The position numbers and the translations under genes are program-made. 64,000 bases of DNA, taken from NCBI RefSeq assembly GCF_964340395.1, contig NC_135559.1, positions 13,800,759 to 13,864,758 on the forward strand, written 5' to 3'. The stretch comes from Glandiceps talaboti (lineage: Eukaryota > Hemichordata > Enteropneusta > Spengelidae). The first letter of the stretch is position 1. Each line of letters starts with the position of its first letter. The notes below the pieces were generated by a model. The model did no database searches. It was not told the DNA's origin and saw nothing but the letters and a program-made list of their open reading frames with translations. Shown here piece after piece: positions 37,301 to 51,435 of this stretch.

Positions 37301-40300
37301 TTGCCTACAACACTTGTAGGTTATTTTTCCAAAAATAGTTTTTGTCATTTATACTTGGTGTAGATGGGCAGCTGTTGACAAATTTGAGACAACATTGTGT
37401 ACATGTGATGTTTTAATCCAAGATGGCCCCTCCCATGTTATTAATATAGTATCAATACCATATATTGTTACATAATTAATATGCCTGACATGAATGCAAG
37501 CATCCATCCATTGAGTCAAAAAATATTGCCGGATATATATATACGAAACAATGCTGTTGATACCAGTACTTTCAATTTCATCCGCTTAATTCTGGAATCT
37601 TCTGTTCTGTTTTGGAGCTATAGTGTTTTAGGTCATTCAGCGCAAACTGTTGGTTGGCTGTGTAGGATTGTACATCATTTATCAATAGATTAGAGCGAGA
37701 TTAATTATAAACCCTCTATGCTGCGTTATTGTAAGCGTCTCTTGTCAAAAGTGGTATTAAAGAAAGGTAAAAAATATATTTTTAATGTTACATGCTTAAA
37801 ATTAAATTAATCAAACCCCAAAAACTCATTAATTCAGTTGGACTTCTTAGTGTTTTCACTAGGGTTTGGTAAAATATTGAGAGATATAAAGTATAAAATG
37901 GCAAAGTCTTTCAAACGTTGTAGAATAAAATCGTTTGGAAACTTGTGTCTTTGGTGAACTCAAGGAGTGTGTGTGTGTGTGTGTGTGGGGGGGGGGGTTA
38001 CGTACATGCCACTCTTATTAAAAACACTTGTTACCCGGCAACATTACAGTTAAATGTATTGAATCAGATTGAGTGGATCTCTTTGCCTCAGGCACTTTGT
38101 TTAAATCCCCCAAAATACATTAAACTTTTGTATAATTTAAATACAGACAGGTTCTCAAAAACTGTTGTCTAAACCCACAGGGATTAGTGGTGACAACAGA
38201 TGGCTGATTAGAACGTAATGACACGAAGTGTCTTCATATGTGACAGAGATTCCTACTAAATGAATGGCTTATAACACATATGGTATACCAAACTTAGACG
38301 TTTATCGCTTGGAAATTGTACCAACAGCATTATATATGTGATGCAATGTGTATGAAAGAAGAGAGATTGAATGTACAGTGTAGGTCCTTTTTCAATTGCA
38401 ACTAATTGAACATAAAGCATCCATTATATGCAAGAGTCCATTATTTCGTAATTTGGAAAAAAAGTCAAGTCCAAGCAAGTCTAGGCAATCAAAAATAAGC
38501 GTTTGCCATTGACAAAACTGTCAATTGAAGTGTAGTGGTCGTCATCCAATTAATTGCAAGGGGTGTTGAAAGTGTTGGGTTATATATATTTGAACATAGA
38601 GTGGACGTTCTGATATAGAAGTATACTCCTTGCACTTTGTAATACACAATTGAAAAAATGTACTCTGCATTATGCAAATCTTATGCAAAAGAAATCGTTT
38701 GCTGTACATATTTCTTATTTAAGTGGTGGTCTCCCATAATTTGTACACAGAACAAAAGCATTATTTTTGTCTTAATGAGCCGTTAAGTTGATTAATAAGT
38801 ATAAAGTTCATATTTCAGGATAAAGTTGAAAGTGAAAATCAAGTCAAAATATCAAATCCTACTGTATTAAATTGGTTGTCACCTAGTAACGAATTATTGT
38901 CTTCCCTCGCTTTGGTCGTTAGTCAGGATTTCATGTGTTCTAAATTTAGAATTTAATGTGGACCAAAAGTTATTGAAACCACAATAAAAAAGAAAAAAGA
39001 GTTGTTAAGATACTATATTCACAATAAAAAAAAATCTATAAATTGCGGACATTTCGGGAATAACCCTTCTACGAGCTAAATCTTAACACTACTGAAAGGG
39101 TAGGAAAATTATATGATGTTCCGATTAGGTGACAAATGAATGTGTTAAAATTGTTCACTGTATGTATGTGCAGAACTCTTTTCACTTGCCGAATAATTGC
39201 ACATATTTGACGGAGTAGAGAATTACAAATGTAAGTCTGTCTACCTATGTGGAAAAAACTCTTAACTGTTACTGCTTCAAGAGAACAACTATGACGTATT
39301 TAATCAACTTTTATGAGAGTGCAATGTTTAATTTCATCAAAGCCTATTTGCGAGAACAAGTGTGTTAAAAAATACGGTTTAATAATAATGTTTTACTAAA
39401 TGACCACAAAATGAGCTAAACCAGAAAAAGTTCATAACCTTTTCTTTGTGTGAGCGGCAGACATCTGAAATTGCGGGGAGATATAAATTTTTTACTGATG
39501 TTGTAATTTTCAATGGGTATTACACAACTTACAGGCCTATAAATGATTGGATCGTTTTGGTTGCCGCAACGACTACTTGTTATCAGGTGTTGCTATGACA
39601 ATTACAAAAACTTGGCATACATATTGCAGGATGGGTTAAGTAGTGGATCAATGCAAAGAAAGACATTATGAATTTTTAATGAAGTTGTTACCCTCCCCAT
39701 TGGACTTAGAGATCGTTAGCCTACAAGTATAATGTTATGCAAATTGACATTAGAGTACACCCCTATTGAACATTACATTGACATCTAGCCTGTCTGTTCT
39801 TTTATTCATGAAATATTTTTCTGCTAAATGTTGATCAAAATTGTGAACTTTTTCTATTGAAATAGAAAGTAAGTGTGAATGTTGCCTTAAGAATGGTTTG
39901 AATTTGACTATTATGTAAAATGAGACAATTTTGAGAACTTTTACCTGAGAATTGGTAAAATGTAGAATTGGTGTATTTTTCAGAAATTTGTACAATGTAC
40001 TATCTTTTGTGAACTTTCCCTCTCCAATGATGACCTTTAACCTTTGGAGAATTTGCTGACTAACTGTAGAAATGAATGGTATAAGTTACAGAGAACAAGA
40101 GTGGATGTATAGTTTTTTCTAAAGACCCAAATTCTTATAAACTGCATTTTGACAAGCCGTTTCTTCGTACAGTGTAGCTAAGTATATATTTTTATCTTAG
40201 AGAGTGTACATTAGAGGAAAGACAAATAGTTTGACAAGAATGGACTCTATGCTCTTGAATACGCAGAACAAACCAACTTCCTTAACCCCCGTTTGTCCTT

Positions 40301-43300
40301 CTATTAACATGCAGCGATGTTTATCTTTGGGGCTACCAGTGAGCAAAAAAAATTGGACAAGCACTGGTGAACATAAAGGGGATCTTAACAGTGTTCAAAT
40401 AAAGGAGCAGCCGATTGGACAGGTTGATAAGTTGAAAAATTTAAAAACTGTTAAATCAATGTGTGGTGGAACGTGGACCCCCAAAAAAGCCGCCTTTCAT
40501 TGCGTGGAATTCTTGGTATATAAAAGTATATGCCACAGGTTGAAATAAGATAGTGTAGGTGTAGGTGTGTAGGTTTTATGTTCGTCTTCTCATCGCAAAG
40601 AGTTCGACTTATTCTTACTTTACAAATGCAAACAGAGAAGAGTTTATAAAATGGGGATGACCTTTCATGTGTAGCTTGATTAACAAAACGTATGGTAGTA
40701 GTCGCGAAGTTATACCTTTTTTGGAATCTAGTTTTAGAAGCGACTTCGTAACTTTCGTCCGAATCTCAACATACAGTGTTGCTGAAATACTGGGTAGATT
40801 TGAAACTGTGTGTATTTAAAGAAAGTTCTATTTCACTGAGTTTTAAACAACTGTGCAGGTACAAGATTTGACTGAAATTTGAAAAAAAAGTTTTGACAAA
40901 ACCTGAAAAATAAGTTTGTAATTATATGTGGATCTGTTGAATACGTATCACTGTGTCCTGTAGTGAAACATTTTGGATACTCTGTCGAAGTTTATCTTGC
41001 AGATGAAAAGATTTGGTTTAAGGTGAACCTGAGAAGTTTATGGTACAATGTCTTGTTTGGTATTTAGGACAAAATTGATAGTCTGGTCAGAGACGGTCAT
41101 GTTGAAGTATGCTAGGACAGTTCATTTTATCGCTTCTCTCGGTGTGTCATGCATGGGGTGATATTTTGTGGTTTGGCAGCATGGGTGGTTTCTGTACTTT
41201 GGGATACCAGAACTAAATTGATAGCATTAGCTGCATAGTCAGAGACAGTTATCATGAAATATTGCAACACCCAATTTCAAAGTGCTTCAACGTTCAGTGC
41301 ACTGGGGGAGGATATTCACTCTCTCGGTGAACTCGCAGGTACAGTAAGGATGAAAAAACGTGGTCATTTATTGCCGATGTGTTGAGAATATAAAGTAACG
41401 TTCACAAAAGCGAACATCGTGGCAGGTGATAAAAGAAAACCCATTTGAGTTTTTACGGTGCTTCTGAAAGAAATAAAACCATGAAAGGATGCCTTCAAAC
41501 AGAAATTGAGGTGCCTGAACACAAGAGCTTTTTTGTTGCAATTTTACTGGGTAGTCGTAATGACGAGATTCTGAGTTATCATATTGCTTGTAGAATGGTA
41601 TGATTTCTTTGTGCTAGTACGTTTAGCAGTATTTGCCAAAGGTCATGAAAACATAAAAACTTTTGCAAAATGTAGTAATTTTGTCACTTGAGTGTTAAAA
41701 GTATTGAAGTGTGCGAAGCATTTGTTGCAAAATCTTATTAAGATCTAATATGCGGTGGTCAGGAAGGTTCGGTGGTTGAGAATCAGACATACTGATCGTT
41801 CCTTTACACATACCTGTGCTGGTCTCCCAAGATGATTTGTTTTATCCATGGTTTGTCTACGAAACTCCCAAGAGATAGTCTTTGAATGTAGTTGTCTCAA
41901 GGATTTTTATTTAGGACATTTTTGTGTTACCGAAACATTGACTCAAAGTGCAGCTGTATAGTATCTCCATCACTGAAATAATGATAGTAAGTTTGTGGAG
42001 TTGACTCCTTTTCTCCTTCTCCTAGGTGATTTTAAGTAAAGTCATGTATGAACATGTTCACATATACTTTATATCAATCCCCCTAATTAGTTGCCCCTCG
42101 CCATCAAAAATGTTCCCTAACTTCAGAGTTGAAAAGGTGGTCATTGTTGCTAAACTATGCAAGTATGTGTACTTTGTACATGAGTAAGGGAAAAAAAAAA
42201 TGAGACTTTGAAATCTTGCAAGAAGAATGCTTTAAAAAGGCGACTCCCTCTAGAAACTTTGAAAACTTTAAAGTGATGTCTGTAGGGAAGGGAACCTTGA
42301 GAAATAATGTATGTAGGCTTTATTACTCATCTGGGAGGGATGGAGGTGAAAAAAACGAGCCGCCCCCACAAACCATTGTTGTTGTGTGCGTGTTTCAGTC
42401 GTCTGGTAATCTTATGCAAGATGTAGGTGAAAATGAACTAATCCACACCACTTCTTTCTTATTCAATAATCTGTGACATCGGTATCCCTTAATTGTCATG
42501 ACAACCGTCTAGTTGCATTCATATCATCAAATTAACGATTAGAGAAAACTTCTTGAATTGGAGAGATGAGTAGGTGAATCAAAGCCTCATCTTGTCGGAC
42601 ATACTGGTTCCATGGCATATAATGAAGCTCTTTGTCTCAACTTTGTAAAGGTTCCCCTGACTGCAGCACTTACTGAAAGACTTCTATTGATTATAGGTTT
42701 TGTGTTGTCAGTTTATTCCAGTTCTTTGCCGAGATTCACAATTGTAAAGAACGTAAGACAGATTAAGAGAGATACAAAAAAAACTCTTGCTGGTCTATAG
42801 ATTTTCGGATGGAACGTCCAGGGTTTGAGTGATTAGGCGGATCATGCCGTATTGGTTGTATCAAGTAATTACGTTGAGACAATAGCCATGTTGCTTTGAG
42901 CGTCATCATATTTTGTTTGTAAGCAGATTTATGGCTTTGTTTGGGAAGAAAAGACAAACTTGAAAATGTGCCAGATTTGTAGCTAATTCCAATCATGGCA
43001 TTCAAGTTGCAACTGGCCTCATTCAAAAAATGAAACAATCAATGTAAAAGAAAGACTCCACAAGAAAGGGTCTGCCCAGGAGTATTTGGAAATCAATCAC
43101 CTGTCACTGTTATCTTGCAGTTTTTGAAGTACAGTTTATGACTCACTCTTTAAAAACACTTGGGTTACATGAGAAAAACAAACAAAAGCCAGACAAAAAG
43201 ACAAACAAAAGGGGGAAAAATACATGCAAAACACCTCCCTTCATTTTATCTTTCCAATTGAACACTTGACAAAGAATAAAAAGGATTTGTTGTCTTCTGG

Positions 43301-45501
43301 TTTTAGACGGGTATGAATAGAGAACAAAGTATGGAGTAGAGTATCGCTTAATTAGTTGGAACTGCCTTTCTCACAGCTACTTGTTTTAAAACATGCCAAC
43401 GACTTGATTATCCACGAGTGTTTATTTGCATAAAGGTACAATGAAAGGGAATTTCTGTGATGATAAAATAATGTACAGTAAAAATTGTAATATCTATCAT
43501 ATAAACGATTCTAAATGTGATAATACTCATAATTATATAAATACTTACATTAAATATGTCGTATGCAACACTTTCCCACCTTGATGATTTTACAAAAATT
43601 CTAGTCTTTTTGTAAATTTTTGAAACAGTTTAATTTCATTTTGAACTGGAATTATAGGAATCATCAATATTGTATTAATGGTATCAACATTTTGTTAAAA
43701 AAATAACCACATTTGGAAAAAATTCCAAAAAATAGATTGACATTGAAACAGCTTAATGGTGGGTAGGAAAGGTTTGTTATGAGTCTATATATAATTATGA
43801 AGTTATTTGTAGGCAACTATTACGGTAAAAATTGTATTCAAAATGGATCAAATTTATGTTTATCTCATCATGATAAAATGATTATTTTTGAAGAATTCAT
43901 TATACTGTGTACATGTCGGTGACAGTTGGTTAGTTTTTTGTGTGATTCTAGGTTTCAGAAAATGCAAATTCTAAAATGGAAATTGTATTTTTCTTCTCCT
44001 ATCATGATCAAAGGCAGTTAAACACTGGAAATATCATAAGTGGGCTTGTAGGAATGTCCAACATTGTTTGTTGAAGTATGTTTTTAGTGTTCCAAGCATA
44101 CTTCAAGAAAATCACTTTGTCACCTCCTTGAAACTTCCAACTGGGGTATTGTTACGTCAACCCAGTGTCAGTTGCTCTCTGAAAACACATCATTTATTTT
44201 AGTCATCGTTTCTATATAATAGTTGACGTAATGGAAAGAGAAACCTTTGGAGCATGTTGAAGTAAAGTAGCGTTTCACCATTCTGAGTTAAAAATCTACA
44301 GAACTTTTTGTTGGATTTTCACTGTGCTACAAATCAGCTGAATAATAAAGATCATGTATTTCGTCAGCTGTTCAAAATTGGGGTCGATGCCCGCAATATC
44401 AGAACCTTGAAAGCAAACTGTATAGATGCAGTTTTTTGAAAAAGAATCTGAGCCAAAACTTTTGTTAAATTTAAACTGGGCCACAAATCAGCTCTGATGT
44501 CTCTAGTTAAGTTTTATGATGCAAAGTTAGCGCCAAGAAGTAGTGGAGTTTATTATTCTCAGGGGCATAGTGTTTGACCTATTGCCTCTAAGTCGATATT
44601 TTACGCATCTTACATAGGACTAGCCAAGGGCACACTGACGGAGAGATTTATCAGCAATAGCATGGGCGCTTGTCATCACATCCTGGAAATGGCGCCGTTT
44701 GAAAGACTCGTTTCTTTGATTTAGAAACCTGCGGTCGATATTTATTTAGGATGGTTGATACTGTTGGGAGGAATATTACACACAGTCATGAAATGGATAC
44801 AGAACGACCATGAAAACCCTGGATGTTTCCCACAATCCCTTGCAACAAAGCCGGTTGCAACAAAAGCGTCACTTAAAAGAACTTTGTAACATATACTTTG
44901 TCAACGTAACAAAGGTGAAAAGGGAGCAAATTACAAGCTTTTGAAACAAACTTGGTTCATGTTGTTAATTTTAGATACAGAATTCAACGTCGAAAATACC
45001 AGCAGTTTTCTGTATGGGTAAACTGGAATTCCCAGAATGCACCACAAGTGGCAATGAGGCTCTATTGTGTGGTCAGGAATTTTTTCATAACCTCATATAG
45101 TTTCATGATGATTGAGTATAGATTCCAATTTTCAACCCTCCCACCACCACCACCACCACCACCACCACCACAAATACACACTACATCCAATGCCAACTCA
45201 AGTGAACCCACTCCACCTCTTGAAAATATTGGATTATACCATTAATGAAGCAAAGGGGTGACGATTTTAAAGAAATGACACCATGTTAGACTCAATAGAA
45301 CAATACACTGTCTAACAATGTATTAACCCTTGCATTCAATATAATATGGGATCAGCAAATGTAAATTTAATTGTTATTTTGTATATACATCAGTAATTAA
45401 TAAAAAAAAAGAGATGTAATTTTCTACAACTTTTCTTCTTCTTCATATTACAGAGATTAAATGGTGAGACAGTTTGTGAAGAGGACACAAAATGTGCTGC
45501 C
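34237..45501 (+). CDS. ANOS1: Anosmin-1-like secreted protein, first two coding exons (3' end outside window)
   Basis: Anosmin-1 is a secreted extracellular-matrix glycoprotein (cysteine-rich region, WAP domain, fibronectin III repeats) involved in axon guidance and neuronal migration. Two segments, 34,237-34,365 and 45,454-45,501, join in phase 0 into 59 codons. Residues 1-20 are a signal peptide (MAVNVSIFLAISFILPTCVA). Then come QAQCKSRCLSLHTH and RLNGETVCEEDTKCAA. Human anosmin-1, as I recall it, has RARCASRCLSL and then NGSLVWC-x5-C-SKC, so both the C-x3-C-LSL block and the NG...C-x5-C spacing fit. The WAP and FnIII exons must lie downstream and were not found here. Another secreted cysteine-rich protein remains possible. 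Confidence 0.62.
37966..37998. repeat. (TG)n then poly(G)
   Basis: About 21 bp of TG followed by ten G's, the same arrangement as at 31,921. Confidence 0.9.
39005..39075 (-). mobile_element. Retroelement tail-like segment
   Basis: The minus strand reads AGAAGGGTTATTCCCGAAAT, then GTCCGCAATTTATAG and an A/T-rich end. This GAAGGGTT...CGAAATGT pattern is typical just after Penelope-like ORFs in marine invertebrates. The coding part is missing. Confidence 0.45.
45141..45171. repeat. (CCA)n microsatellite
   Basis: Ten CCA units about 280 bp before the microexon. Confidence 0.95.
45454..45501 (+). CDS. ANOS1: Anosmin-like exon 2: 48-nt microexon
   Basis: A strong pyrimidine tract (TTTTCTTCTTCTTC) and ATTACAG precede the exon, and the donor GCC|GTAAGT follows. 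Only one frame is open, giving 16 codons with NGETVCEEDTKCAA. Length is a multiple of three and both ends are phase 0, so skipping it would remove two cysteines without breaking the frame. Confidence 0.6.
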
Positions 45502-45763
45502 GTAAGTCTAATCTTGTTGTCATCTGATTTTGTCCGTTCTTTGGCAAGTTTTATTTTAATTCGTAGTGTGTACTGTCGAGTGTGGTATGACCACTTTGAG
45601 ATTTTGATGTAGACACATGGTGAAAATTATAGCTTGTTTCGTTGCCACATGATGTTGAATTTATCATTCTATTTCGTATTCTTTTTTGGCAAATTTTATT
45701 TTGTTCTGTGTATTGTTGAGTAGAGTTTTAAAACCTAGTTCAAAAGTCTTCTTATTTTTTGGT

Positions 45764-46115
45764 TGCAAGATTGGAGTGTGCGTGGTTGTCGTGACGCATG
45801 TATAGGGAACAAAATCTCTAGGTACCTTTGTGTGTGGAAAAGATGGGAGCGTGTATGACTGATACATGTATAGCAAATGACATATCGTGGTACATTCATG
45901 TGTGGTAAGCCACAAGATGGAAGTTTGCATGATTGTGGTGCATGTGTAGCAAGTGGTTTCTCCTGGGTACATTATTTATGTGGTGAGATGTGAGTATGTA
46001 GGAGTGATCAAGTGACAATATATCTGGCTACTTTTTTCCGTGGCACAATAGGAGTGTATGAGCATGACATGCACAGGAAACACCATCTCCAGGTACTTTT
46101 GTCTACAGCATTCCA
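45764..46115. repeat. Degenerate tandem repeat, about 70-bp unit
   Basis: Four to five weak units share GGTACxTTxxTGTGTGG, then a purine-rich segment with GGGAGTGTATGA-like words and GCATGTGTAGCAA. It starts about 260 bp after the microexon donor. Confidence 0.5.
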
Positions 46116-48799
46116 ACTCCCAAGTGTAGTTTATATGTGAATCTCACATCATGTATGGAAGTATTTATAGCAAGAATCAATGTATATTTGTATGGCTAAG
46201 TCTCTGTGTTTGTGTGTACGTGTCAATGCTATAGGACCCCTGACAGTGAGTGTGTACATCTTCTCAGTCACTATTTGTTTTTGGAAATTTCATTGAATTT
46301 TGAAAAAAAAAAAAATGCCGACCAAATTTACACCGGAAGAAGTGTGGAAGTCTCTTGAGTTTCACAAATGTCTGTAAAAAGTCACTCTGTATTAAGGTTA
46401 AAATGACATTCCAAATATATCCAGTTATTAGTATATTTTTAGGGTGCAGGTACTTACGGAATGTGTGCAAGTTACATTTTGAATTTTGAATTGCTACGTC
46501 AGCCAGGAGGACCTCCTTGGTTTAAAAATAAGTACCATCATATCTGTGTACTGTACTGTACCGTTTGAATAAACAACACCCACAGTCACCCAATCAAGTT
46601 AATTAGACCTTCTGATACTATACCATAACAGAGAAACCAGTCGGCTTTATTGCAGAGGATTAGCGAGTTTATGCAAATGTATGCAAATGAGTGACCTACA
46701 TGCAGTGACAGTCCTGCTAATACAAAACTGCAGTGTTGGTTTGCGATGTGTGTAGGGGGAGGAGGAGGAATGAATGGGGGAATTTCGAGAAAATAACTCA
46801 TTCTGTCCCGTGGGTAACAAACTCCTACTTTCAAAATCTCAATGGCTACAGAAGAGAAAAGCTGTCACACAAGAATTCTATTCTCACAATTCCGACTTGC
46901 AGTTTCTTTTTTGTTCAAAGTTGCACAGGAACTATGCATGTTAAGTCTGTAGGCAGTCTTCATTTTGTCACTAGACCTAGCATTTTGATCGACAAGAATG
47001 AATAGATGTGGGTGCAAAAATCAATGAAACTAGTATGTGCCATTAACATTGCAGAAGCAGAAAGACTAAGAACAAGTAAAGCGTAATGCGTGTGCTAATT
47101 CACCCATTGTTTTAATTCTATTGTTGGTACTTAGTATTTACTATAATTAGCAATACATCGGCTACCAGTAGGATTCTATATAAAGACTAACAAAAGATGA
47201 AAATGGGTATTAATTTTCCAGCCTTTTTTTTCTCTAGTAAATTTAGACTGATTATTTCCATTGTTCTACTTATAGAGACACAGCGATGTAATGTGTAACA
47301 CAGCTTTATTAGTGACATTGATCAATAAGCAAAAAAAATGATAAACATATTTCATTTCCTGTTAGAGATGATGTGTATGAAAAAAACTCAAATATATCAT
47401 TTTAGTGTCAATTTTTAAATTTTTTACAAGAATTTTGACAAATTTTTGTAAAGTAAGGTTATTGTTAGGATTTTTGTCAAAAAATTTGGCAGTGATACTA
47501 AACATGAAAGAAATTTTGAAAAAAACCTAGATTTTTTGTGGACATAATTTTGGTAGGAGAATGTGTTGTACCAAATGTAGTAATTTTTCAAATTAAACCA
47601 TGAGAAATTGTGATGGATGGGTCAGTAACTTTAGTCATTTTTAGAAGGAAAAGATGTGAAAATCATGTTCTTCAAAGTGTATGTAGAAAATTTGTCAACG
47701 ACATTTTGTGGTGAGGTTTGTAGTTGGGTTGACTACAAAAACACAATGTGTTAATGTTGCTTGATGTCTTTCAAACCTGCAACAAAAACATTCCAATCCA
47801 GAACCTTGACAATTTGGAAAAAAAAAAAGTTCCACATTGTTGGAAGTTCATATACAGTACACGACGACCATATTTGCATAATCTAAATTAGACACCAGAT
47901 TGAAAGACAAGAAGACCAGCTCAATGAAACTAAAATACAAATAAAACACGACCTAGATAACACTCAGAACATAAAAAAGGGAATGTAAAAAGCAATAAAT
48001 GTGAATAATTACATTCTTTGAAAATAATTGGAGTTTTATTTTTAGAAATTCAAACACTTTTAAAAATCTTTATTTGATACTCCCGGACATATGTATAACA
48101 GGTGTGTCATGCAACAAAAGAGCTGGGATTCGAATGTCTATTGACTAGACTTTTAGGGTGCAGTTTTCCTTTTATTAATGTCTGAAATTGTGAAAGAGGA
48201 GTGCGTGTATTCTTTGTCAAATGCCGTATTAACGTGAAGGGGTGTTTGAATCAAGTACAGATCCTTTGAGAGCTAGCCTGTGCAAACAGAAATACTATTT
48301 GATTGGGTAAAACTCTGTAAAGTTTAAGGAGGGTGTAAAAATATCGGCACTTCTACATCGTTCTACTGAATCATTTTCTAATGAAGTTGTAAACTCCTCG
48401 CTCGTTAGAATAAAAAGAGTTAGAAAACAGTCATTGGAAGATGTTGCGGTTCTATGAACTCGGCGGTTCATAAATCTTCATCTGTTGCCATACCAACAAG
48501 CCTAGTAACTTATATAGAAGTTGACGAGGAGAAGTGTATTTCTTGTGAAGCCAAGTGGGTAACTGTTACTTGTTGGAGAATGTTGTGTCTCAGGTTCAGA
48601 ATAGACGTCAGTAAAGCTGAAATTAGAATGGTTGAAATGTAAGCTGTTGGCGGCTCTCTATCACGGATATCAAGTGATGTGTAAAAACATTTAACCTCAC
48701 CAACAGGGTGTAAGGACAGCAGGGACAGTGCAATCACCCAACAATAACTTATCAAGATAATTAGTCTCCATTTAAAGATTGCGATGAGGTCTCCTGATA

Positions 48800-49000
48800 G
48801 CTAGGGTGTCCAGTCGATGCTGGAGTAGATACTACCTCTCTGTGCAGTGTACCAGTCTTAGTCTGTGGTGGTAGCATTCTAGGGTTGGCAAATTGAGAAG
48901 ATAACACTTCCCGATAGTTAGTGGAGTACAGTACGGTAGATACCTGACTGTGTAGTGTATCTTTGTCGTGGTCAGTGGTAGGTAGCATTCTCGATGATAT
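48800..49000. repeat. Direct repeat of about 75-80 bp
   Basis: Two copies share GTAGATACxTxxCTGTGxAGTG and GGTCxGTGGTxGGTAGCATTCT-like words, about 120 bp apart. Confidence 0.55.
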
Positions 49001-49795
49001 CATCTGATCAGCTTCTCTCTGTGTGAAAGAAACCAGAGGGTGAAAAGATAAGATTTAACCAACCACAGAGATTTATGAGTCGCTTTTCTTTACTCCTGTG
49101 GTCAACTGAATCTATGAATGCAGATGTTATCATGTGAAGTGTTAATTGCCAGAATACAAAATTTGTCTTGTGTGTGTACAGGCATCAAAGTCAATGAAAA
49201 TTCTTGACTGTTTAAAGCATTGGGGTGACCAAGTCACTAGGACCTACATATGAAAGAAGACAGCTTTAAGAAAAGTTTGTCAAAATGTGTATGCCATTAG
49301 TGCAACGTCTCTCAACTACTACTTTGCTGTTCAAAACATTAGCACAGGTCCATCAAAAAATGAATGGAAGACTTAATATTTTTCAGGTGAATTTTCATTT
49401 TACAACTGAAAATGATACTATTACCAGGAATGGTGAGTGTCTGACCAATAATCCCTTTGTTCAATTTCCACTGTAGTTCACTTCAGAATTTTGTGCCCAC
49501 ACATTTCACCCAGTCATAGCTGGGCTGTCTGAGTACTTCAAATCCCAGCTAAGAATTGTCAAGATGCTACAAGTGGTGTCGAATCATTTCTTCACCCTGT
49601 AAAGAGAGATCTTGAGATTTAATGAACGGATAGCACTAGACTAAGCTAAAAATGAGACTTGAAGTTTAGGACCCAAATATTTCATGTACACTTAACTGGA
49701 TGTATGTATGGTAGTATCCTAATTCATTAGTATGAGTTTCTTGGCTAAACGTTTCACTCAGTACTCCTTTGTTCGTTTACTTCAATAAGCCAAAA

Positions 49796-49985
49796 TCCAT
49801 TGTTATCTCTTTGCTTGACTAATCTATAACATGAAATGTAGTTTTCTATTTTTTGTAGTTATCTGCATTTGAGTGAAAAAAAAAAAATTCCATTGTTATC
49901 TCACTGCTTGACTAAATATAATACTATAACATGAAATGTAGTTCTCTTATTTTTGTAGTTATCTGCATTTGAGTGAAAAAAAATA
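49796..49985. repeat. Tandem duplication of about 95 bp
   Basis: Two adjacent copies share TCCATTGTTATCTC, ATAACATGAAATGTAGTT and TAGTTATCTGCATTTGAGTG, each ending in an A-run. Confidence 0.85.
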
Positions 49986-51106
49986 AAAAAATTGAAAAAA
50001 TGTATGTACAAGGTAAAACCCCCATTTTAGTTTATAAAGTAAAGTCTAGCCAGCCACTGAATTAATTTGTTCATTGCACAGTTACCAAGTGTACTTGACA
50101 TTTTTTTTGTGAAGTATAATTAAAGTGCCTGGTCTTGTCCGGTCTTGTGTTTAATCAACGTCTCGGGTGATAATGACGTACAATACCAGCAAGTACTTTA
50201 ATACAATAGTTTTGTTCACACACCATGTGTTGGATGGATTGTCTACAAATATACCAACATTTACTTTCTGTATTGTTACATCAATCAAGGTAACAAAAGA
50301 AAAATTCAACAGGATGGAGGTATACGCATGCACACATAAACAAAAAATATTGTTTGGCTTGTTTGTTTTGGGGGCCCTGTAGCAGATTGTCGAAAGCTCT
50401 GGAGGATATACATGTACGGTATTGAGAGAAAATTATGGGTAGGTTTGATGCAGGTATTTAATATGCAGGCCTTGGCTGCCGAAGTGAATAGCTGTTTCTT
50501 AAATACAGTGTGCATTTATGCTATTTAATACAGATTGGTAGGACACGCGTGAGGATGGCTTTGAAAACACAAAGGAAATGAATGTGACAGTTTGTCACCA
50601 GCTTCTCAGGATTAGTTAGCCGAGTATAACATCTCTATTGGATTCTGACACCAGTGATATGTTGGGGTCAAAGGGCAATCTCATTTACCATGACAACCAG
50701 AAAGTATGTCAGTGCCTTGCCTGAAGGATAGACTAGAAAGAAAGAAACCATAAACAAAATGTACTCTTGTTTCTTTAGAGAAGTCAGGCATGATAAAAGA
50801 GCCCAGAAGCTGTGCAAGTGTGGATGGTTTAAGGTTAGAAAGTAGACAAGACATGCTCTCTCTCTCTCTCGTATTGATCCTTTGTGTCAGGAGCAGTTTC
50901 CACATTTGTTCTCCATCATTCACTGGTCCAGCCATTACCTCATTCCTTTATTCATTCGTTTGTTCTGTCATTCTTTACTCTAATTATGTAGAGAGTTCAT
51001 TCTCTTCGTTTGCCACTCAGACTTCATCTTTAACTAGTTAGTCAACTTTCTCATTTCTTCTACAATGTATTCATAGAATCATGCTGTCATTCATTTATTC
51101 ATTTAG

Positions 51107-51335
51107 TCAATCACCCGCTCAATTGCTCACTTACTTGCTCACTCACTCATTCACTCACTCACTCACTCACTCATTCACTCATTCACTCATTCACTCACTC
51201 ACTCACTCACTCACTCACTCACTCATTCACTCATTCACTCACTCACTCACTCACTCACTCACTCACTCACTCACTCACTCATTCACTCACTCACTCATTC
51301 ACTCACTCACTTACTCATTCTCAGATTCATTCACC
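51107..51335. repeat. (CACT)n/(CATT)n array
   Basis: CACT repeats with regularly spaced CATT variants, about 230 bp, followed by (CAAT)n at 51,390-51,416. Confidence 0.95.
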
Positions 51336-51435
51336 TGATTGTAATTGCAGTTGTCCATATATTCTCCTGTCATTCCTTCATTTAGTTGATCAATCAATCA
51401 ATCAATCAATCAATCAGTCGTATGTACATCGTACA

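Larger units (their letters stand above)
34366..45453. other. Intron 1 of the anosmin-like gene, 11.1 kb
   Basis: A largely unique AT-rich intron. It holds an unexplained 182-codon open frame (34,698-35,246), a (TG)n/poly(G) run at 37,966-37,998, a retroelement tail near 39,010-39,075 and (CCA)n at 45,141-45,171. The bulk of 35,300-45,100 shows no exon, RNA gene or strong repeat that I can support. Confidence 0.5.

Noticed and set aside
48454-48642. Cys-containing frame (EEKCISCEAKW) as the next anosmin exon
   Set aside because: Cysteine spacing does not continue the anosmin pattern and there is no fitting acceptor.
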